NCBI GenBank assembly: GCA_000209815.1
Contig: FP929036.1
Location: 2,675,852 to 2,739,742, forward strand
Direction of reading: 5' to 3'
DNA: 63,891 nucleotides
Origin: Butyrivibrio fibrisolvens 16/4
GTDB lineage: Bacteria > Bacillota > Clostridia > Lachnospirales > Lachnospiraceae
The first letter of the stretch is position 1. Each line of letters starts with the position of its first letter. Below are positions 17,037-28,524 of the stretch, in pieces. Position numbers and translations under genes: made by a program. The notes beneath the pieces were generated by a model that made no database searches, was not told the DNA's origin, and worked only from the letters and a program-made list of their open reading frames with translations.

Positions 17037-17267
17037 TTATTCTTCCGGCTTAGCTGAAGGCTTGCCATGCCTCTGCTGATAGACCATAGCCAGCATATCA
17101 GACTGGTACTTATCGTCATCACTCAGTTTCTTGAGTTTGTCCTTTATGTCTGCTTTACGTGCCCGACAAACATCAAGCTCCTTTAATAATTGAGCCTCTT
17201 CATCCTCAAAGATTTTCAACTCTCTCTTAAGAGATTCAATATCTCGTCTTGTATCAGCGTCTAACAT
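17037..17267 (-). CDS. Small coiled-coil protein at the end of the atp operon, unknown function
   Basis: The 76-residue, highly charged protein is predicted to be one long heptad-like helix from residue 5 to about 55 (DIESLKRELKIFEDEEAQ and onward), with a basic Q/H/K-rich tail ending PSAKPEE. There is no signal peptide or membrane segment. It starts 26 bases after atpC and precedes the operon terminator, so it is co-transcribed with the ATP synthase. I do not recognise a family. An accessory or assembly role with F1 is only suggested by position. Confidence 0.6.
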   Translation of the reverse strand: MLDADTRRDIESLKRELKIFEDEEAQLLKELDVCRARKADIKDKLKKLSDDDKYQSDMLAMVYQQRHGKPSAKPEE

Positions 17268-17293
17268 GGTGTATACCTCCCCCTTACCAAGTT

Positions 17294-17695
17294 TTAGGCT
17301 TTAAGGTCCTGGCGTACCAAAGCCTTCTTTAAAGCTATCTCTGCTCTTAGCACATCGATGCCTTCATCTTTGTTTGCTAAGCGCTCTCTAGCTCTATCCT
17401 CGGCGCTACGGGCTCTTTCCAAGTCAATCTCCGAAGGCCACTCGGCTATTTCAGCAAGTAATGTTACCTTATCAGGCAGAATCTCAGCAAGACCTGCGTG
17501 CACTGCAGCCCTTTTCTCAGACTCTGCTTCGTGGATTGTGCAAATGCCCGGCGCAATAACAGTAGTCAAAGGAATATGCTTTGGATAAACACCAATCTGC
17601 CCTTCGACTGTATTAAATTCAACCATTGTTGCATCACCCTCGTAGAAAGTTCTCTCAGGTGTAATGATTGACACTTTAAAGGTGTTATCTGCCAT
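17294..17695 (-). CDS. atpC: ATP synthase epsilon subunit
   Basis: The 133-residue subunit has an N-terminal beta sandwich (TFKVSIITPERTFYEGDA; GQIGVYPKHIPL) and a C-terminal helical hairpin containing DLERARSAEDRARERL. Epsilon is part of the central stalk and can inhibit ATP hydrolysis through its C-terminal helices. The start is 10 bases after the atpD stop. Length and order are normal. Confidence 0.96.
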   Translation of the reverse strand: MADNTFKVSIITPERTFYEGDATMVEFNTVEGQIGVYPKHIPLTTVIAPGICTIHEAESEKRAAVHAGLAEILPDKVTLLAEIAEWPSEIDLERARSAEDRARERLANKDEGIDVLRAEIALKKALVRQDLKA

Positions 17696-17705
17696 TTGCC
17701 ACCTC

Positions 17706-19121
<1,416 letters not shown>

Positions 19122-19125
19122 TTAA

Positions 19126-19992
19126 TTAGGAAAGCGCCTCGGCACCAGCGATAATCTCGGTTAATTCCTGAGTAATTGATCCCTGGCGGGCACGATTGTA
19201 CTTTAATGATAGATCACTAATGATTTCCTCAGCATTATTTGTAGCTGAATCCATTGCCTGCATTCTGGCACCATTTTCTGAAGCAACAGCCTCAACTAAT
19301 GCACCATATACAAGTGAAGTTACATATTTAGGAACGATAAGGTCTAAAGCTTCCTCTTCGTTTGGCTCGAAATTCATCAATGCCTCTGCAGATGAAGATT
19401 TAGCTGCCTCTACGTCCTCTTCTGCTACTTCTGCTGGAAGCAGCTTCATAAGCTTTGGAATCTGGCTAACTGTATTCTTGAAGTGTGTATATACCAGGTA
19501 AATCTGTCCGATTTCCCCACTCTTATATGCATCAAGGACATCCTTGCAAATAGCCATTGCATCTGCATAGGTAGGTGCCTCCATAACTGGAGAATAATCC
19601 TTTTCCACAACATAACCCTTGTGGGCAAGGCTGTCACCACCCTTGTGTCCTATAACGTAAAGCTTCACATCTTCAGGCTTCATATTAGATCCAGTTATCA
19701 TTTTTACAATATTTGAATTGTAACCACCTGCAAGACCACGGTTAGATGTGATGACGATTACGCCAATCTTATCTGAACCATTGTCGCTAAGGTATTTGTT
19801 GTTAACTGCACCTGCTTTGGCAAGCATACTGCAAATCGTATTATACATTGCGTTAAAATACGGTGTAGTCTGCTCTGCCTTAGAGCGAGCCTTCTGGAGC
19901 TTTACTGTCGATACAAGCTTCATGGCCTTAGTGATCTGCTGAGTGCTACTAACACTCTGTTTTCTTCTCTTTATGTCTCTCATTGAGGCCAT
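19126..19992 (-). CDS. atpG: ATP synthase gamma subunit
   Basis: The 288-residue rotor shaft begins with MRDIKRRKQSVSSTQQITKAMKLVS, shown in two parts here: the start MASMRDIKRRKQ and the ITKAMKLVST helix. It ends with the matching C-terminal helix (KYNRARQGSITQELTEI) that inserts into the alpha/beta ring. The central Rossmann-like domain contains ITSNRGLAGGYNSNI. It transmits c-ring rotation to the catalytic sites. It follows atpA by 15 bases. Confidence 0.97.
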   Translation of the reverse strand: MASMRDIKRRKQSVSSTQQITKAMKLVSTVKLQKARSKAEQTTPYFNAMYNTICSMLAKAGAVNNKYLSDNGSDKIGVIVITSNRGLAGGYNSNIVKMITGSNMKPEDVKLYVIGHKGGDSLAHKGYVVEKDYSPVMEAPTYADAMAICKDVLDAYKSGEIGQIYLVYTHFKNTVSQIPKLMKLLPAEVAEEDVEAAKSSSAEALMNFEPNEEEALDLIVPKYVTSLVYGALVEAVASENGARMQAMDSATNNAEEIISDLSLKYNRARQGSITQELTEIIAGAEALS

Positions 19993-20007
19993 AACAGATC
20001 ACCCTCC

Positions 20008-21513
20008 TTACTTGTATGTCTTCTTACACTCCTCGATAGCCTTTATTAGCTTCTGTTCCATGTCATCCTCAAGAACCTTTGTAGTCTTAATTGACTCTGG
20101 AACCTCAGGATACTTGGTATCAACAAGATCAAACAGTGCCTTCTCAAAAGCCTGAATATCTGCTGTTGGAATATCAAGCAGATACTTCTTTGTAGCAGCA
20201 TAGATAATCATGATCTGATACTCTACTGGCATTGGAGCATACTGTGGCTGCTTTAACATCTCCTTGATTCTTTCACCTTGTGCCAGCTTCTCAGCTGTAT
20301 CTGCATCAAGCTCTGAACCAAACTGTGCGAAAGCTGCAAGCTCACGATACTGAGCAAGCTCTACACGGATAGGAGCTGCAATTTTCTTCATAGCCTTAAT
20401 CTGAGCAGAACCACCTACACGGGATACTGAAAGACCTGCGTTAACGGCTGGTCTGAAACCTGCGTTGAAAGCTTCTGTCTCAAGATAAATCTGACCATCA
20501 GTAATAGAGATAACGTTTGTAGGGATGTATGCTGATACATCACCTGCCTGTGTCTCAATGATTGGAAGTGCGGTAAGAGAACCGCCGCCAAGCTTATCTG
20601 AAAGTCTAGCTGCACGCTCAAGAAGTCTTGAGTGGAGGTAGAATACATCACCTGGATAAGCTTCACGTCCTGGTGGACGACGAAGAAGTAATGAAAGTGT
20701 ACGGTATGCAGTAGCATGCTTACTTAAATCATCATAGATGATAAGTACATCTTCACCGTTCTCCATCCACTCCTCACCGATAGCGCATCCTGAATAAGGA
20801 GCGATATACTGTAAAGGAGCAAGCTCTGATGCTGTAGCTGCAACTACTGTTGTCCAAGCCATAGCACCATATTCTTCTAATGTTTTAACAAGGGCTGCAA
20901 CTGTAGAAGCCTTCTGGCCAATTGCAACGTAAATACATTTTACGCCCTGTCCCTTCTGATTAATGATTGTATCGATTGCGATAGCAGTCTTACCTGTCTG
21001 TCTATCACCGATAATAAGCTCACGCTGTCCACGTCCAATAGGAATCATGGAGTCGATAGCTTTAATACCTGTCTGCAGCGGAGTATCTACGGATTTACGA
21101 GAGATAACGCCTGATGCAACACGCTCGATAGGACGGAACTTTGTAGATTCAATAGGTCCCTTGCCATCGATAGGCTGTCCAAGTGCGTTAACAACACGAC
21201 CAAGCATAGCATTTCCAACTGGAACCTCAACAACACGACCGGTTGTCTTAACCTGATCGCCTTCATTGATGTTCTTATCATTTCCTAAAAGAACACAACC
21301 AACATTGTCTTCCTCAAGGTTTAAGACCATGCCATAAACTTCGCCAGGGAACTCTAAAAGCTCACCCTGCATAGCGTTCTGTAATCCGTGAATACGTGCG
21401 ATTCCATCGGCAACCTGAATAACAGTTCCTACGTCTGCCACGTCAAGCTGCGCTGCATAGCGTTTCATTTGCTCTTTAATAACCGAGCTAATCTCTTCTG
21501 GTTTTAAATTCAT
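20008..21513 (-). CDS. atpA: ATP synthase alpha subunit
   Basis: 501 residues from the ATG at 21513. This start gives the canonical N-terminus [15 protein letters not shown] and forms an ATGA overlap with the atpH stop; a second ATG lies three codons upstream. The P-loop GDRQTGKTA is near residue 170 and the alpha signature [17 protein letters not shown] near 360. It is the non-catalytic nucleotide-binding subunit of F1. Confidence 0.98.
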   Translation of the reverse strand: MNLKPEEISSVIKEQMKRYAAQLDVADVGTVIQVADGIARIHGLQNAMQGELLEFPGEVYGMVLNLEEDNVGCVLLGNDKNINEGDQVKTTGRVVEVPVGNAMLGRVVNALGQPIDGKGPIESTKFRPIERVASGVISRKSVDTPLQTGIKAIDSMIPIGRGQRELIIGDRQTGKTAIAIDTIINQKGQGVKCIYVAIGQKASTVAALVKTLEEYGAMAWTTVVAATASELAPLQYIAPYSGCAIGEEWMENGEDVLIIYDDLSKHATAYRTLSLLLRRPPGREAYPGDVFYLHSRLLERAARLSDKLGGGSLTALPIIETQAGDVSAYIPTNVISITDGQIYLETEAFNAGFRPAVNAGLSVSRVGGSAQIKAMKKIAAPIRVELAQYRELAAFAQFGSELDADTAEKLAQGERIKEMLKQPQYAPMPVEYQIMIIYAATKKYLLDIPTADIQAFEKALFDLVDTKYPEVPESIKTTKVLEDDMEQKLIKAIEECKKTYK

Positions 21514-22076
21514 GGAGCGCATTCACCTACTTTCAATTGAATATTTGATAACTCGTGTGACAATTTACTAATCTGAGTTTTGACTGAACTGTCAATAACT
21601 CTATCTTTAATGCGAATTACCATACCCCCAATTAACTCAGGGTCTACTGTATAGTTCATAACAAATGAGCTGTACTCAGTAGTTTGGAGTAAACGCTTCT
21701 CGACATCTGATTTCTGTGCATCAGTAAGTTCGAAAGGAGTTGATACAAAGGCTCTACCGATTTTCTTGAAATCGTAAACCCTTTCAATGAAGTAATTTAG
21801 TACTTCTGTTGTATCCTTGATGTGGTCCTTTTCCTCAAGCATTCTAAGGAGTCCCACCATCTCATCGCTTACTCTGCCTTTGAAAACATCGTCGATTATC
21901 TGAAGCTTTTCTTCTTTATTGATCTTTGGATGATTCATCATCTGAGAAAAGCCGTCATTTGATTTAACAACCTCAATAACGCCTTGGGCTTCATTTAAGA
22001 AGTCGTCGACTTTGCCTTCCTCCACGGCTAGCTCAAATAACGCATCACCATATACGTTTGAGACTAATTTAGCCAT
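21510..22076 (-). CDS. atpH: ATP synthase delta subunit
   Basis: The 188-residue protein has the delta/OSCP pattern: an N-terminal helical domain ([15 protein letters not shown]) and a C-terminal beta segment ([21 protein letters not shown]) with the GG signature. It joins the peripheral stalk to F1. The start overlaps the end of atpF by 13 bases and the stop overlaps the atpA ATG by 4, so the three are tightly coupled. Confidence 0.95.
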   Translation of the reverse strand: MAKLVSNVYGDALFELAVEEGKVDDFLNEAQGVIEVVKSNDGFSQMMNHPKINKEEKLQIIDDVFKGRVSDEMVGLLRMLEEKDHIKDTTEVLNYFIERVYDFKKIGRAFVSTPFELTDAQKSDVEKRLLQTTEYSSFVMNYTVDPELIGGMVIRIKDRVIDSSVKTQISKLSHELSNIQLKVGECAP

Positions 22077-22579
22077 GTATTTTCACCCATTTCCTTAAGA
22101 GTTTGCTCTACTAAGGTGTTCTGAATAGTTGTATCGATGTTTGCAGCTACAACCTTCTGTGCTAAAAGAGCTGCTACAGAAATCATTTCCTGCTTAACAT
22201 CATCAGCAACCTTCTTCTTCTCAAGCTCAGCTTCCTCATTAGCTCTTGCTACGATAGCTGCAGCTTCTTCCTTAGCTTCGCTGATAATCTTGGTTTCATT
22301 CTTCAAGGCCTTCGCTCTTGCTTCGCTTAAGATTGCATCCTTTTCTTTGTTGATGTCCTTAAGCTTTGCTTCATATTCAGCTTTTAGCTTTTCTGCCTCT
22401 TCCTTATCTTTCTTTGCATCAGCAATATCCTTTGCAATGCCATCTTTTCTGTCCTTCAACAGCTTTCTTGCTGGATTGAACAAAAGATTGGACATTATAA
22501 GGAACAGGAAGAATACGGCAATGGCTAAAAGCGCAGCATCGTTAAGCAATTGGAAGTCCAAGTCAAATAGTCTTTCCAA
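22064..22579 (-). CDS. atpF: ATP synthase b subunit
   Basis: The 171-residue protein has one N-terminal membrane helix (LLNDAALLAIAVFFLFLIMSN, split as residues ~11-31) and then a long charged coiled coil rich in Lys, Glu and Ala to the end. This is the b-type peripheral stalk that holds F1 against F0. Position between atpE and atpH is standard. The run of A-rich codons is intact here. Confidence 0.95.
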   Translation of the reverse strand: MERLFDLDFQLLNDAALLAIAVFFLFLIMSNLLFNPARKLLKDRKDGIAKDIADAKKDKEEAEKLKAEYEAKLKDINKEKDAILSEARAKALKNETKIISEAKEEAAAIVARANEEAELEKKKVADDVKQEMISVAALLAQKVVAANIDTTIQNTLVEQTLKEMGENTWLN

Positions 22580-22621
22580 AACTTTTAGCCCTCCTTTTTA
22601 TTTATTTCTTCCTGATAATTA

Positions 22622-22906
<285 letters not shown>

Positions 22907-22913
22907 TTAAATT

Positions 22914-23642
22914 TTAAGAATCCCCATAAGATTGGGCTATGTATGTCATTGTTAACATACAAAATACGTAGGTCTGAATTGCACCTGAGAAAATATCAAA
23001 GTATACATGCAATGCTGCAGGCCATACTATAGCGAATTTTCCCAGCAAACCATAAACAAGACCCATAATGATAGTTCCTGAAAGAACGTTTGCAAATAAA
23101 CGTAGTGACATAGATATAGGAACTGCTATATCCGAAATCACATTGATTGGAAGCCAAATTGGCAACCATGGTGGCAGTGGTGAACATTTGTCTATCCAAA
23201 TGTCCTTTGCACTCTGATGCCTTACCTTTACTACGTGGATGCAAACAAAGGTAATTAATGCCAGTGCCAGTGTCGTGCCATAATCAGCTGTTGGTGGTCT
23301 TAAACCAACTAAGCCTGATAGATTTGATACCAAAATGAAACAGAAAATGGTACAAATCCAATTTGCAAACACTGGTGCGTGCTTACCCATACTTCCTTCC
23401 ACAATCGAATCCAACAACCCTACAATGAGCTCTAGGATACTTTGGAAGGTATCAGGAACTTCAGTGGCATGTTTCAGCTTACGATTGGCAATGATTGCAA
23501 ATACCACCAATGAAAGCCAAACGATTAAAATGCAAACATGAGAGGTTGTAATCCAAACCTCCTGTCCAAACACTTCGTACTTGAACAAGCCTTTAATCAT
23601 GTCCACAGTATCGCTTGAGGCCAGCAAAATTCCTTCTGTCAC
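22914..23642 (-). CDS. atpB: ATP synthase a subunit
   Basis: The 242-residue polytopic protein forms the ion half-channels of F0. The essential Arg lies in PISMSLRLFANVLSG (helix 4 of the family) and the last helix contains GAIQTYVFCMLTMTYI. The N-terminal part includes WITTSHVCILIVWLSLVV. It is followed by atpE after 34 bases. A GGAGG site precedes the start. Confidence 0.96.
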   Translation of the reverse strand: MTEGILLASSDTVDMIKGLFKYEVFGQEVWITTSHVCILIVWLSLVVFAIIANRKLKHATEVPDTFQSILELIVGLLDSIVEGSMGKHAPVFANWICTIFCFILVSNLSGLVGLRPPTADYGTTLALALITFVCIHVVKVRHQSAKDIWIDKCSPLPPWLPIWLPINVISDIAVPISMSLRLFANVLSGTIIMGLVYGLLGKFAIVWPAALHVYFDIFSGAIQTYVFCMLTMTYIAQSYGDS

Positions 23643-23669
23643 ACTTTCACCTCCTTTATGAAATTTTAA

Positions 23670-24077
23670 TTACTTTCTACCTAACGCTTTATGCTTAGAT
23701 AAAATTTTTATCAGCAAAGGCTGTGCATATGCACTAACCTTGAGCCCAAGTAAACCGATGATCGCTGTGAACATATTTCCCAGCTTCAAAAAAGTCATCG
23801 TAATCATAATTGCACACAAAACCAGATATCTCATTACGGATTTAAAAGACAAATATTTTTCGTGTCCTTCACCGATTCTAACTGACTCTTCAATAATCAT
23901 AGCGATATGAATAGCCATTCCTACGGCACATCCGATTCCAAATAAAAGTCCAGTTGTATATCTGATTTTATCGCTGACAAACCAAACTCCGATTAGCTCT
24001 ACAACAAGTCCGTATGCAAGAATTCCAAAAACCAGTCCTGGCAGGGCCTGATTTAGTCGCTTCATCCATTTAATCAT
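23670..24077 (-). CDS. ATP synthase subunit I-like membrane protein (AtpI family)
   Basis: This is a 135-residue protein with four hydrophobic segments and a loop resembling AtpI proteins (GIGCAVGMAIHIAMII). AtpI is thought to help assemble the c-ring in Na+- and H+-dependent enzymes. It sits directly before atpB, 27 bases away, the usual place for this gene. Sequence conservation in the family is low, so the call relies partly on position. Confidence 0.75.
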   Translation of the reverse strand: MIKWMKRLNQALPGLVFGILAYGLVVELIGVWFVSDKIRYTTGLLFGIGCAVGMAIHIAMIIEESVRIGEGHEKYLSFKSVMRYLVLCAIMITMTFLKLGNMFTAIIGLLGLKVSAYAQPLLIKILSKHKALGRK

Positions 24078-24093
24078 GTCAAATCCTATTCAA

Positions 24094-24390
24094 TTATTCC
24101 CCTGAGCTATCCTTCTCTTTAAGAGCCTCCCTTTCTAGTCTTCTCGCCCGCTGTCCTGGGGTTTCCTCATTTTTCAGATACCCCTTAACTGAACGGTAAG
24201 CTCCATTAAAAGCTGCCACAATACCAATTAATATTCCGGCTATTGCAAAACCCTTTACCCCAGTTTTTGATGTTATAAAGGTTCCTACTATAGTACAAAG
24301 CAAAATTGGTACTATAACATTTATGCCAAATTGAAGTACCATCACCAAAGAATTGGCCACTTCTTTATTTGTTCTTCTTTTGTCCCTCAT
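24094..24390 (-). CDS. AtpZ/AtpI-type small membrane protein
   Basis: The 98-residue protein has two membrane helices (FGINVIVPILLCTIVG; KGFAIAGILIGIVAAFNGAYR) and a charged C-terminal tail (RARRLEREALKEKDSSGE). This matches the short AtpZ-type proteins at the head of Firmicute atp operons, which act with AtpI in ion supply or rotor assembly. It lies 16 bases from the AtpI-like gene and 20 from the deaminase gene. Confidence 0.75.
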   Translation of the reverse strand: MRDKRRTNKEVANSLVMVLQFGINVIVPILLCTIVGTFITSKTGVKGFAIAGILIGIVAAFNGAYRSVKGYLKNEETPGQRARRLEREALKEKDSSGE

Positions 24391-24410
24391 TGATGCTCCT
24401 TAATACCGGT

Positions 24411-24896
24411 TTAGAGTGTCATAGATATCTCTCTGCCGGTGCGCTCATACTGACGGAACTCAACTCCAGCAGCTCTCAGCATTCTCTTTGATGCTATAAC
24501 TGATGGTGTATTTTCATACTTGTCACTATCATAGATAATAGTTTTGATGCCAGACTGAATAATAGCCTTGGCACATTCATTACATGGGAAAAGTGAAACA
24601 TACAACTTTGAGCCCTCAAGTGAACCTCCCCTATAGTTCAATATTGCATTAAGCTCGCTGTGTGTTGTGTAGAAATATTTATTTTCCAGAGGGTCCCCTA
24701 CTCTTGCCCAAGGGAACTCATCATCTGAACATCCATTTGGAAAACCATTGTAGCCCATGGATAAAATCTTGTTGTCCTGGCTAACAATACAAGCTCCAAC
24801 CTGTGTATTTGGGTCTTTTGATCTCATACCCGATAATACTGCAACGCCCATAAAGTATTCATCCCAGCTAATGTAATCAAGTCTCTTGTCACTCAT
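24411..24896 (-). CDS. dCMP deaminase family protein (ComEB-like)
   Basis: The 161-residue zinc enzyme has the zinc ligands and proton shuttle in HSELNAIL (His, Glu) and PCNECAKAII (two Cys), plus the N-terminal QVGACIV strand. It deaminates dCMP to dUMP for dTTP synthesis. The same family as Bacillus ComEB. It lies between the phosphatase-like gene and the atp genes on the same strand with gaps of 20-27 bases. Confidence 0.92.
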   Translation of the reverse strand: MSDKRLDYISWDEYFMGVAVLSGMRSKDPNTQVGACIVSQDNKILSMGYNGFPNGCSDDEFPWARVGDPLENKYFYTTHSELNAILNYRGGSLEGSKLYVSLFPCNECAKAIIQSGIKTIIYDSDKYENTPSVIASKRMLRAAGVEFRQYERTGREISMTL

Positions 24897-24922
24897 GGTC
24901 TATCCTCCAATACATTTTGTGC

Positions 24923-25375
24923 CTAAGTCTCTAGTAACTTTATTAATTTCTCAATTGATACCTTCAAAACCTCATAGCACAAACCGTAGGTTTGCACTGA
25001 ACCACCATAAGGATCCATAACTTCGAGCTCATCCCCCACGATCTCATTAAGAAGTCTGGTGTTTTCCTCTGTGGCATTGACATATTCACTTAAAATCTTT
25101 TGCCTTTGGGTCTCCTCCATAGTAATAACCAGCGTGTTATCGGAAAAATCCGATTCCATAAGCTGTTTTGAGGAGTAATCCTTTAGCTCTATGCCGTTAC
25201 TTATAAGTACAGCCTCTGCCTTTTGATTTAAGGGCTCCGGAAACTGAACAATCAATCCCCTGGCCTCACAAATAATCGGTCTGGCATGCGGGAAACTGTG
25301 GAATATGGCCGTGGCCATAGGTGCCCTGGACGTCCCGCTACCCGAGGCAAAAATAACTCTATTAATGTTTTTCAT
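24923..25375 (-). CDS. Low-molecular-weight protein-tyrosine-phosphatase homologue lacking the catalytic Cys
   Basis: The 150-residue protein has the LMW-PTP/arsenate-reductase fold pattern. The P-loop near residues 10-18 reads FASGSGTSRAPMA where active enzymes have V-C-x5-R-S/T. The nucleophilic Cys is Ser and the second Cys is also Ser, while the Arg is kept. The general-acid loop near residue 125 (VMDPYGGS) still has Asp-Pro. It should therefore bind phosphate or a phosphoprotein but not hydrolyse it by the normal route. It occupies the ywlE place between sua5 and the atp operon, as in Bacillus. The bases are clear and no frameshift is involved. Confidence 0.8.
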   Translation of the reverse strand: MKNINRVIFASGSGTSRAPMATAIFHSFPHARPIICEARGLIVQFPEPLNQKAEAVLISNGIELKDYSSKQLMESDFSDNTLVITMEETQRQKILSEYVNATEENTRLLNEIVGDELEVMDPYGGSVQTYGLCYEVLKVSIEKLIKLLET

Positions 25376-25406
25376 TCCCTTATTCTCCGAATAAAATCCC
25401 TTGCCA

Positions 25407-26468
25407 CTAAACCTCTATGGTCTTTTGACCTGCTGCTTTTAGTAGCCTATTCATAATAGCCTGACCAATCTTTGGAGTGGCAAAGCTTTCTGAATAAATA
25501 ATATCTACATCTAACTCATCAAACTGTCTAAGGATATCGTAGAGATTATGTGCAATACTCTGCTCATCCTCTCTATCACCGATAATCAGCACCTCCCCCT
25601 GCTCATATCTGCCCGCAGTTGCAGATGTGGCAATAATGCCGACCTTCTTTCCTTCAGCTCTTTTGTCAGCTGTAAGCTTATTAATAGTAGATACAACCTT
25701 GTTTTCCTCACCCGAAACGATTGTTAAATCGCCCTTTGGTGCGTAATGCTTGTATCTCATACCTGGAGCCTTTGGCTTTGCACCGCTTGTGGTACCTTTG
25801 TCGTTATAGACAATGCCTGGGTCCATTCTTACTTCTCCAACCACTTCCTTTAACATGTCCATATTGATATATCCTGGTCGAAGAATGGTAACAATATCTT
25901 CTGTTAAATCTACGATGGTGGACTCTAGTCCTATATCAACTGGGCCTCCGTCCAATATAGCCTCTATCTTGCCTGATAAATCCTCGTATACGTGGCTTGC
26001 CTTTGTAGGGCTAGGTCTTCCTGATGTATTGGCACTAGGTGCTGCTATCATACAGCCACTTTCTTCAATAAGTGCCAGCGCCACTGGATTGTTTGGCATA
26101 CGAACAGCTACTGTATCAAGTCCGCCTGTGGTCTCGTATGGAATAACCTCGTTCTTATTACATACCATTGTGAGAGGGCCTGGCCAAAATGCATCAGCCA
26201 GCTTCTTGGCAGTCTCAGGTAAGTCTGTTGTAATTTGTTCAAGCTGTTCAAACTTTGCTATATGTACAATTAAAGGGTTATCCGATGGACGACCCTTTGC
26301 TTGATATATCTTTCTTGAGGCCTCTTTATCTGTGGCATCGCCACCTAATCCATATACGGTTTCAGTTGGAAAAGCAACTAAACCACCATTTTTTAAAATC
26401 TCAGAAGCCTCTCTGATAAACTCTATATTGATTGGCTCCTCAGAAACATCCATAATCCTAGTAATCAT
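25407..26468 (-). CDS. L-threonylcarbamoyladenylate synthase (Sua5 type)
   Basis: 353 residues from the ATG at 26468. The YrdC domain covers residues ~12-200, with LVAFPTETVYGLG and KGRPSDNPLIVH motifs and the SANTSGRPSPT block. A C-terminal Sua5 domain follows (PGMRYKHYAPKG linker, then ~residues 235-350). It makes threonylcarbamoyl-AMP for tRNA t6A37 modification. Upstream there is no good Shine-Dalgarno; instead a TATAAT box sits 7 bases before the ATG, so the mRNA may be leaderless. It is the first gene of the long unit that ends with the atp operon. Confidence 0.93.
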   Translation of the reverse strand: MITRIMDVSEEPINIEFIREASEILKNGGLVAFPTETVYGLGGDATDKEASRKIYQAKGRPSDNPLIVHIAKFEQLEQITTDLPETAKKLADAFWPGPLTMVCNKNEVIPYETTGGLDTVAVRMPNNPVALALIEESGCMIAAPSANTSGRPSPTKASHVYEDLSGKIEAILDGGPVDIGLESTIVDLTEDIVTILRPGYINMDMLKEVVGEVRMDPGIVYNDKGTTSGAKPKAPGMRYKHYAPKGDLTIVSGEENKVVSTINKLTADKRAEGKKVGIIATSATAGRYEQGEVLIIGDREDEQSIAHNLYDILRQFDELDVDIIYSESFATPKIGQAIMNRLLKAAGQKTIEV

Positions 26469-26475
26469 ACTCAAA

Positions 26476-26503
26476 ATTATAACACTTTTCCCTTAGAACA
26501 CAA
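26476..26503 (-). promoter_or_regulatory. Promoter of the sua5-atp unit
   Basis: On the minus strand TTGTGT (26498-26503), a 16-base spacer and TATAAT (26476-26481) form a good sigma-A promoter. The expected start point is within a few bases of the sua5 ATG at 26468. Confidence 0.6.
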
Positions 26504-26589
26504 TCTTTTTAACTATGTGAAACTCCCGCAATTACGGGAAAAAATATGATTTTTTTGTGTTTTACATTACCATTTACAGGCGTCTTTGG

Positions 26590-28320
26590 TTATTTCAGGT
26601 ATTTTCCCATAAAATTCCAAATTCCTGTACTATCGAAGCCTTTTTTTCCAGAAAGCTCCACCTGCAAGCTTATTTTCACCCATTAAAATAAGCTTCTTTT
26701 CGATAGAAGTTTCATCCTCTACCCAAATCTTGTATGTCTTATCACCCTTGGTGTATTCACCGTAATACTGGCCTAATGAATCATCCCAGGTTGTATTAAC
26801 TGAATTTGTCTTAAGATAGCTTTGAATTGCATTCATTCCATATGCTGTGCTATCAACGCTACCATCTTCTGCAACTTCCCATACTCTGCAGTATAGTGGG
26901 ATTCCTAAGATAACCTGCTTTGCTGGAACCTCGGTTAAAGTATCCTTTATTCCTTGTTCAACCCAGCCAAGAGATGCTACCGAGCCTGCCTCTTCACTTC
27001 CTGAATAATGCTCATCATATCCCATTATAATGACATAATCTGCATACTTTGCCTGCTCTACTCTGTTATAAATAGCAGATGATGCTGTAGGTACATAATT
27101 ATCAACAGATAAAACAATATCGTTTTTCTCACACTTAATTGAAAGCTCTTTTATAAATTGAATATATCCATCTGCTGCTGCACCTGAAAGCTGCTCGATA
27201 TCAACATTGATGCCATCAAGACCATATGTAATAGCCTGTGCAATCAGATTGTTTACAAGATTATCTCTAGCTGATGTAGTATTTAATACTGTAGTTGTAT
27301 CTACGCTTGAATCCTCAAGGTTACTTACAAGACCCCAAACCTGCACATTATTAGCATGGCAAGTATTTACATAATTAGTACTTGCAATAGAAGCAATTCC
27401 ACCATTGTTATCATTTAAATGAAACCAGGTAGGTGACATTACTGTAACAAGAGGCGAACTTGCCAAGACATTTGCGATATCTCCATTTGCTGCCTGTGAT
27501 GTTACCTGATGCCACATAAGGCAAATACCATCGCCTACTGAAATATGGTTGTATTTTCTATCATTTGTTGCATCTACTGATATATCGCCTTCTATATTAA
27601 AGCTTCTATTTTTTATATATCCGCAAACACCTTTTTCTGAAACAACATAGCTCCACTTTCCTGTATCTCTTAATACATAGAGCTGCTCGCCCTTTGTAAC
27701 ATCCTCTAGCACAGGACTCTTTGGACCGTTCAGCTTTCTGATTTGTCCTTTTCTCTTGATAATTCCTATATCACTTTTAAAACCTACTGTATTAACAGTG
27801 ATTCTATCTGGGCCTTCGTGATATTTCCACTGATAATCGGAAAGCTTATCAATGTATTCAGTAGCAATGTAAACTGTATTATCCTGCGCAATTACTACCG
27901 GATACCCAAGACTTTCATTGCTTTTATCTACTGTATAATCACTATTTCCAACAACTGCTGTATACACCTGTGTATCTGTTGCATATCGAAGTGTTATTTC
28001 AGATGAATCATATACATATCCATCATCTATATTCTCTTTTACAAAACCAACCTCTAGGTATGGTTTCCCTTCTTTAACTATCGCTAAACCGTGACCGTCT
28101 TCCTCTGTTGAGCCCTTAAACTCACCATTTAAGATAACGGCTGCTTCGTTATCATAATTTGTTTTAAAGTACTCTGCCAAATCCATATGTTCCTTTGTAG
28201 GAGCATATTTTTTAATATAGGCAATTCCTCCCACAGCTAACACCATCACTAAAAGTGCTGCTGCAATATATACATACCCTCTAGGTATTCCTCTTCTCTT
28301 TTTCTCTTACGGTAGCTCAT
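26590..28320 (-). CDS. GH18 family glycosidase with SH3-type domain, membrane anchored (two frameshifts)
   Basis: The main open frame spans 26630-28249. The ATG at 28320, with GGGAG 5 bases upstream, is joined by adding one base to the A5 run at 28299-28303. The end extends to a TAA at 26590 if the A7 run at 26641-26647 loses one base, giving the tail FWKKGFDSTGIWNFMGKYLK. The N-terminus is a basic stretch followed by one membrane helix (IAAALLVMVLAVGGI). A beta-rich segment with an SH3-like fold follows (EQLYVLRDTGKWSYV), then a GH18 barrel with the DGINVDIEQL catalytic motif (Glu present). Relatives include spore cortex and chitin hydrolases. It is likely a cell-surface hydrolase of peptidoglycan or chitin-like glycans. 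Confidence 0.85.
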
Positions 28321-28415
28321 TGCATCTCCCTCTTTATCTAGAAATTCTTCACAAAAAGTATAACAAAACCTACTATTAAATTCTACTTTATAGACTTTTA
28401 TGGGTAATTTTTCCA

Positions 28416-28442
28416 CAAAAAAAGGAGCGGTAATTCCGCTCC
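28416..28442 (-). terminator. Terminator downstream of the kinase gene
   Basis: GGAGCGG / CCGCTCC form a perfect 7-bp stem with a 5-base loop, followed by seven Ts on the minus strand. Confidence 0.9.
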
Positions 28443-28524
28443 AAATATATAAACCACTTCATATTCAAACATTTCCTTTTCCTCGTTTACTTCATCTATT
28501 ATAAAAGGATGTTTATTTGTCTTT

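Noticed and set aside
26520-26560. Hairpin CCCGCAATTACGGG as terminator of the GH18 gene
   Set aside because: The stem is only four strong pairs and the T-run is on the wrong side for the minus strand.
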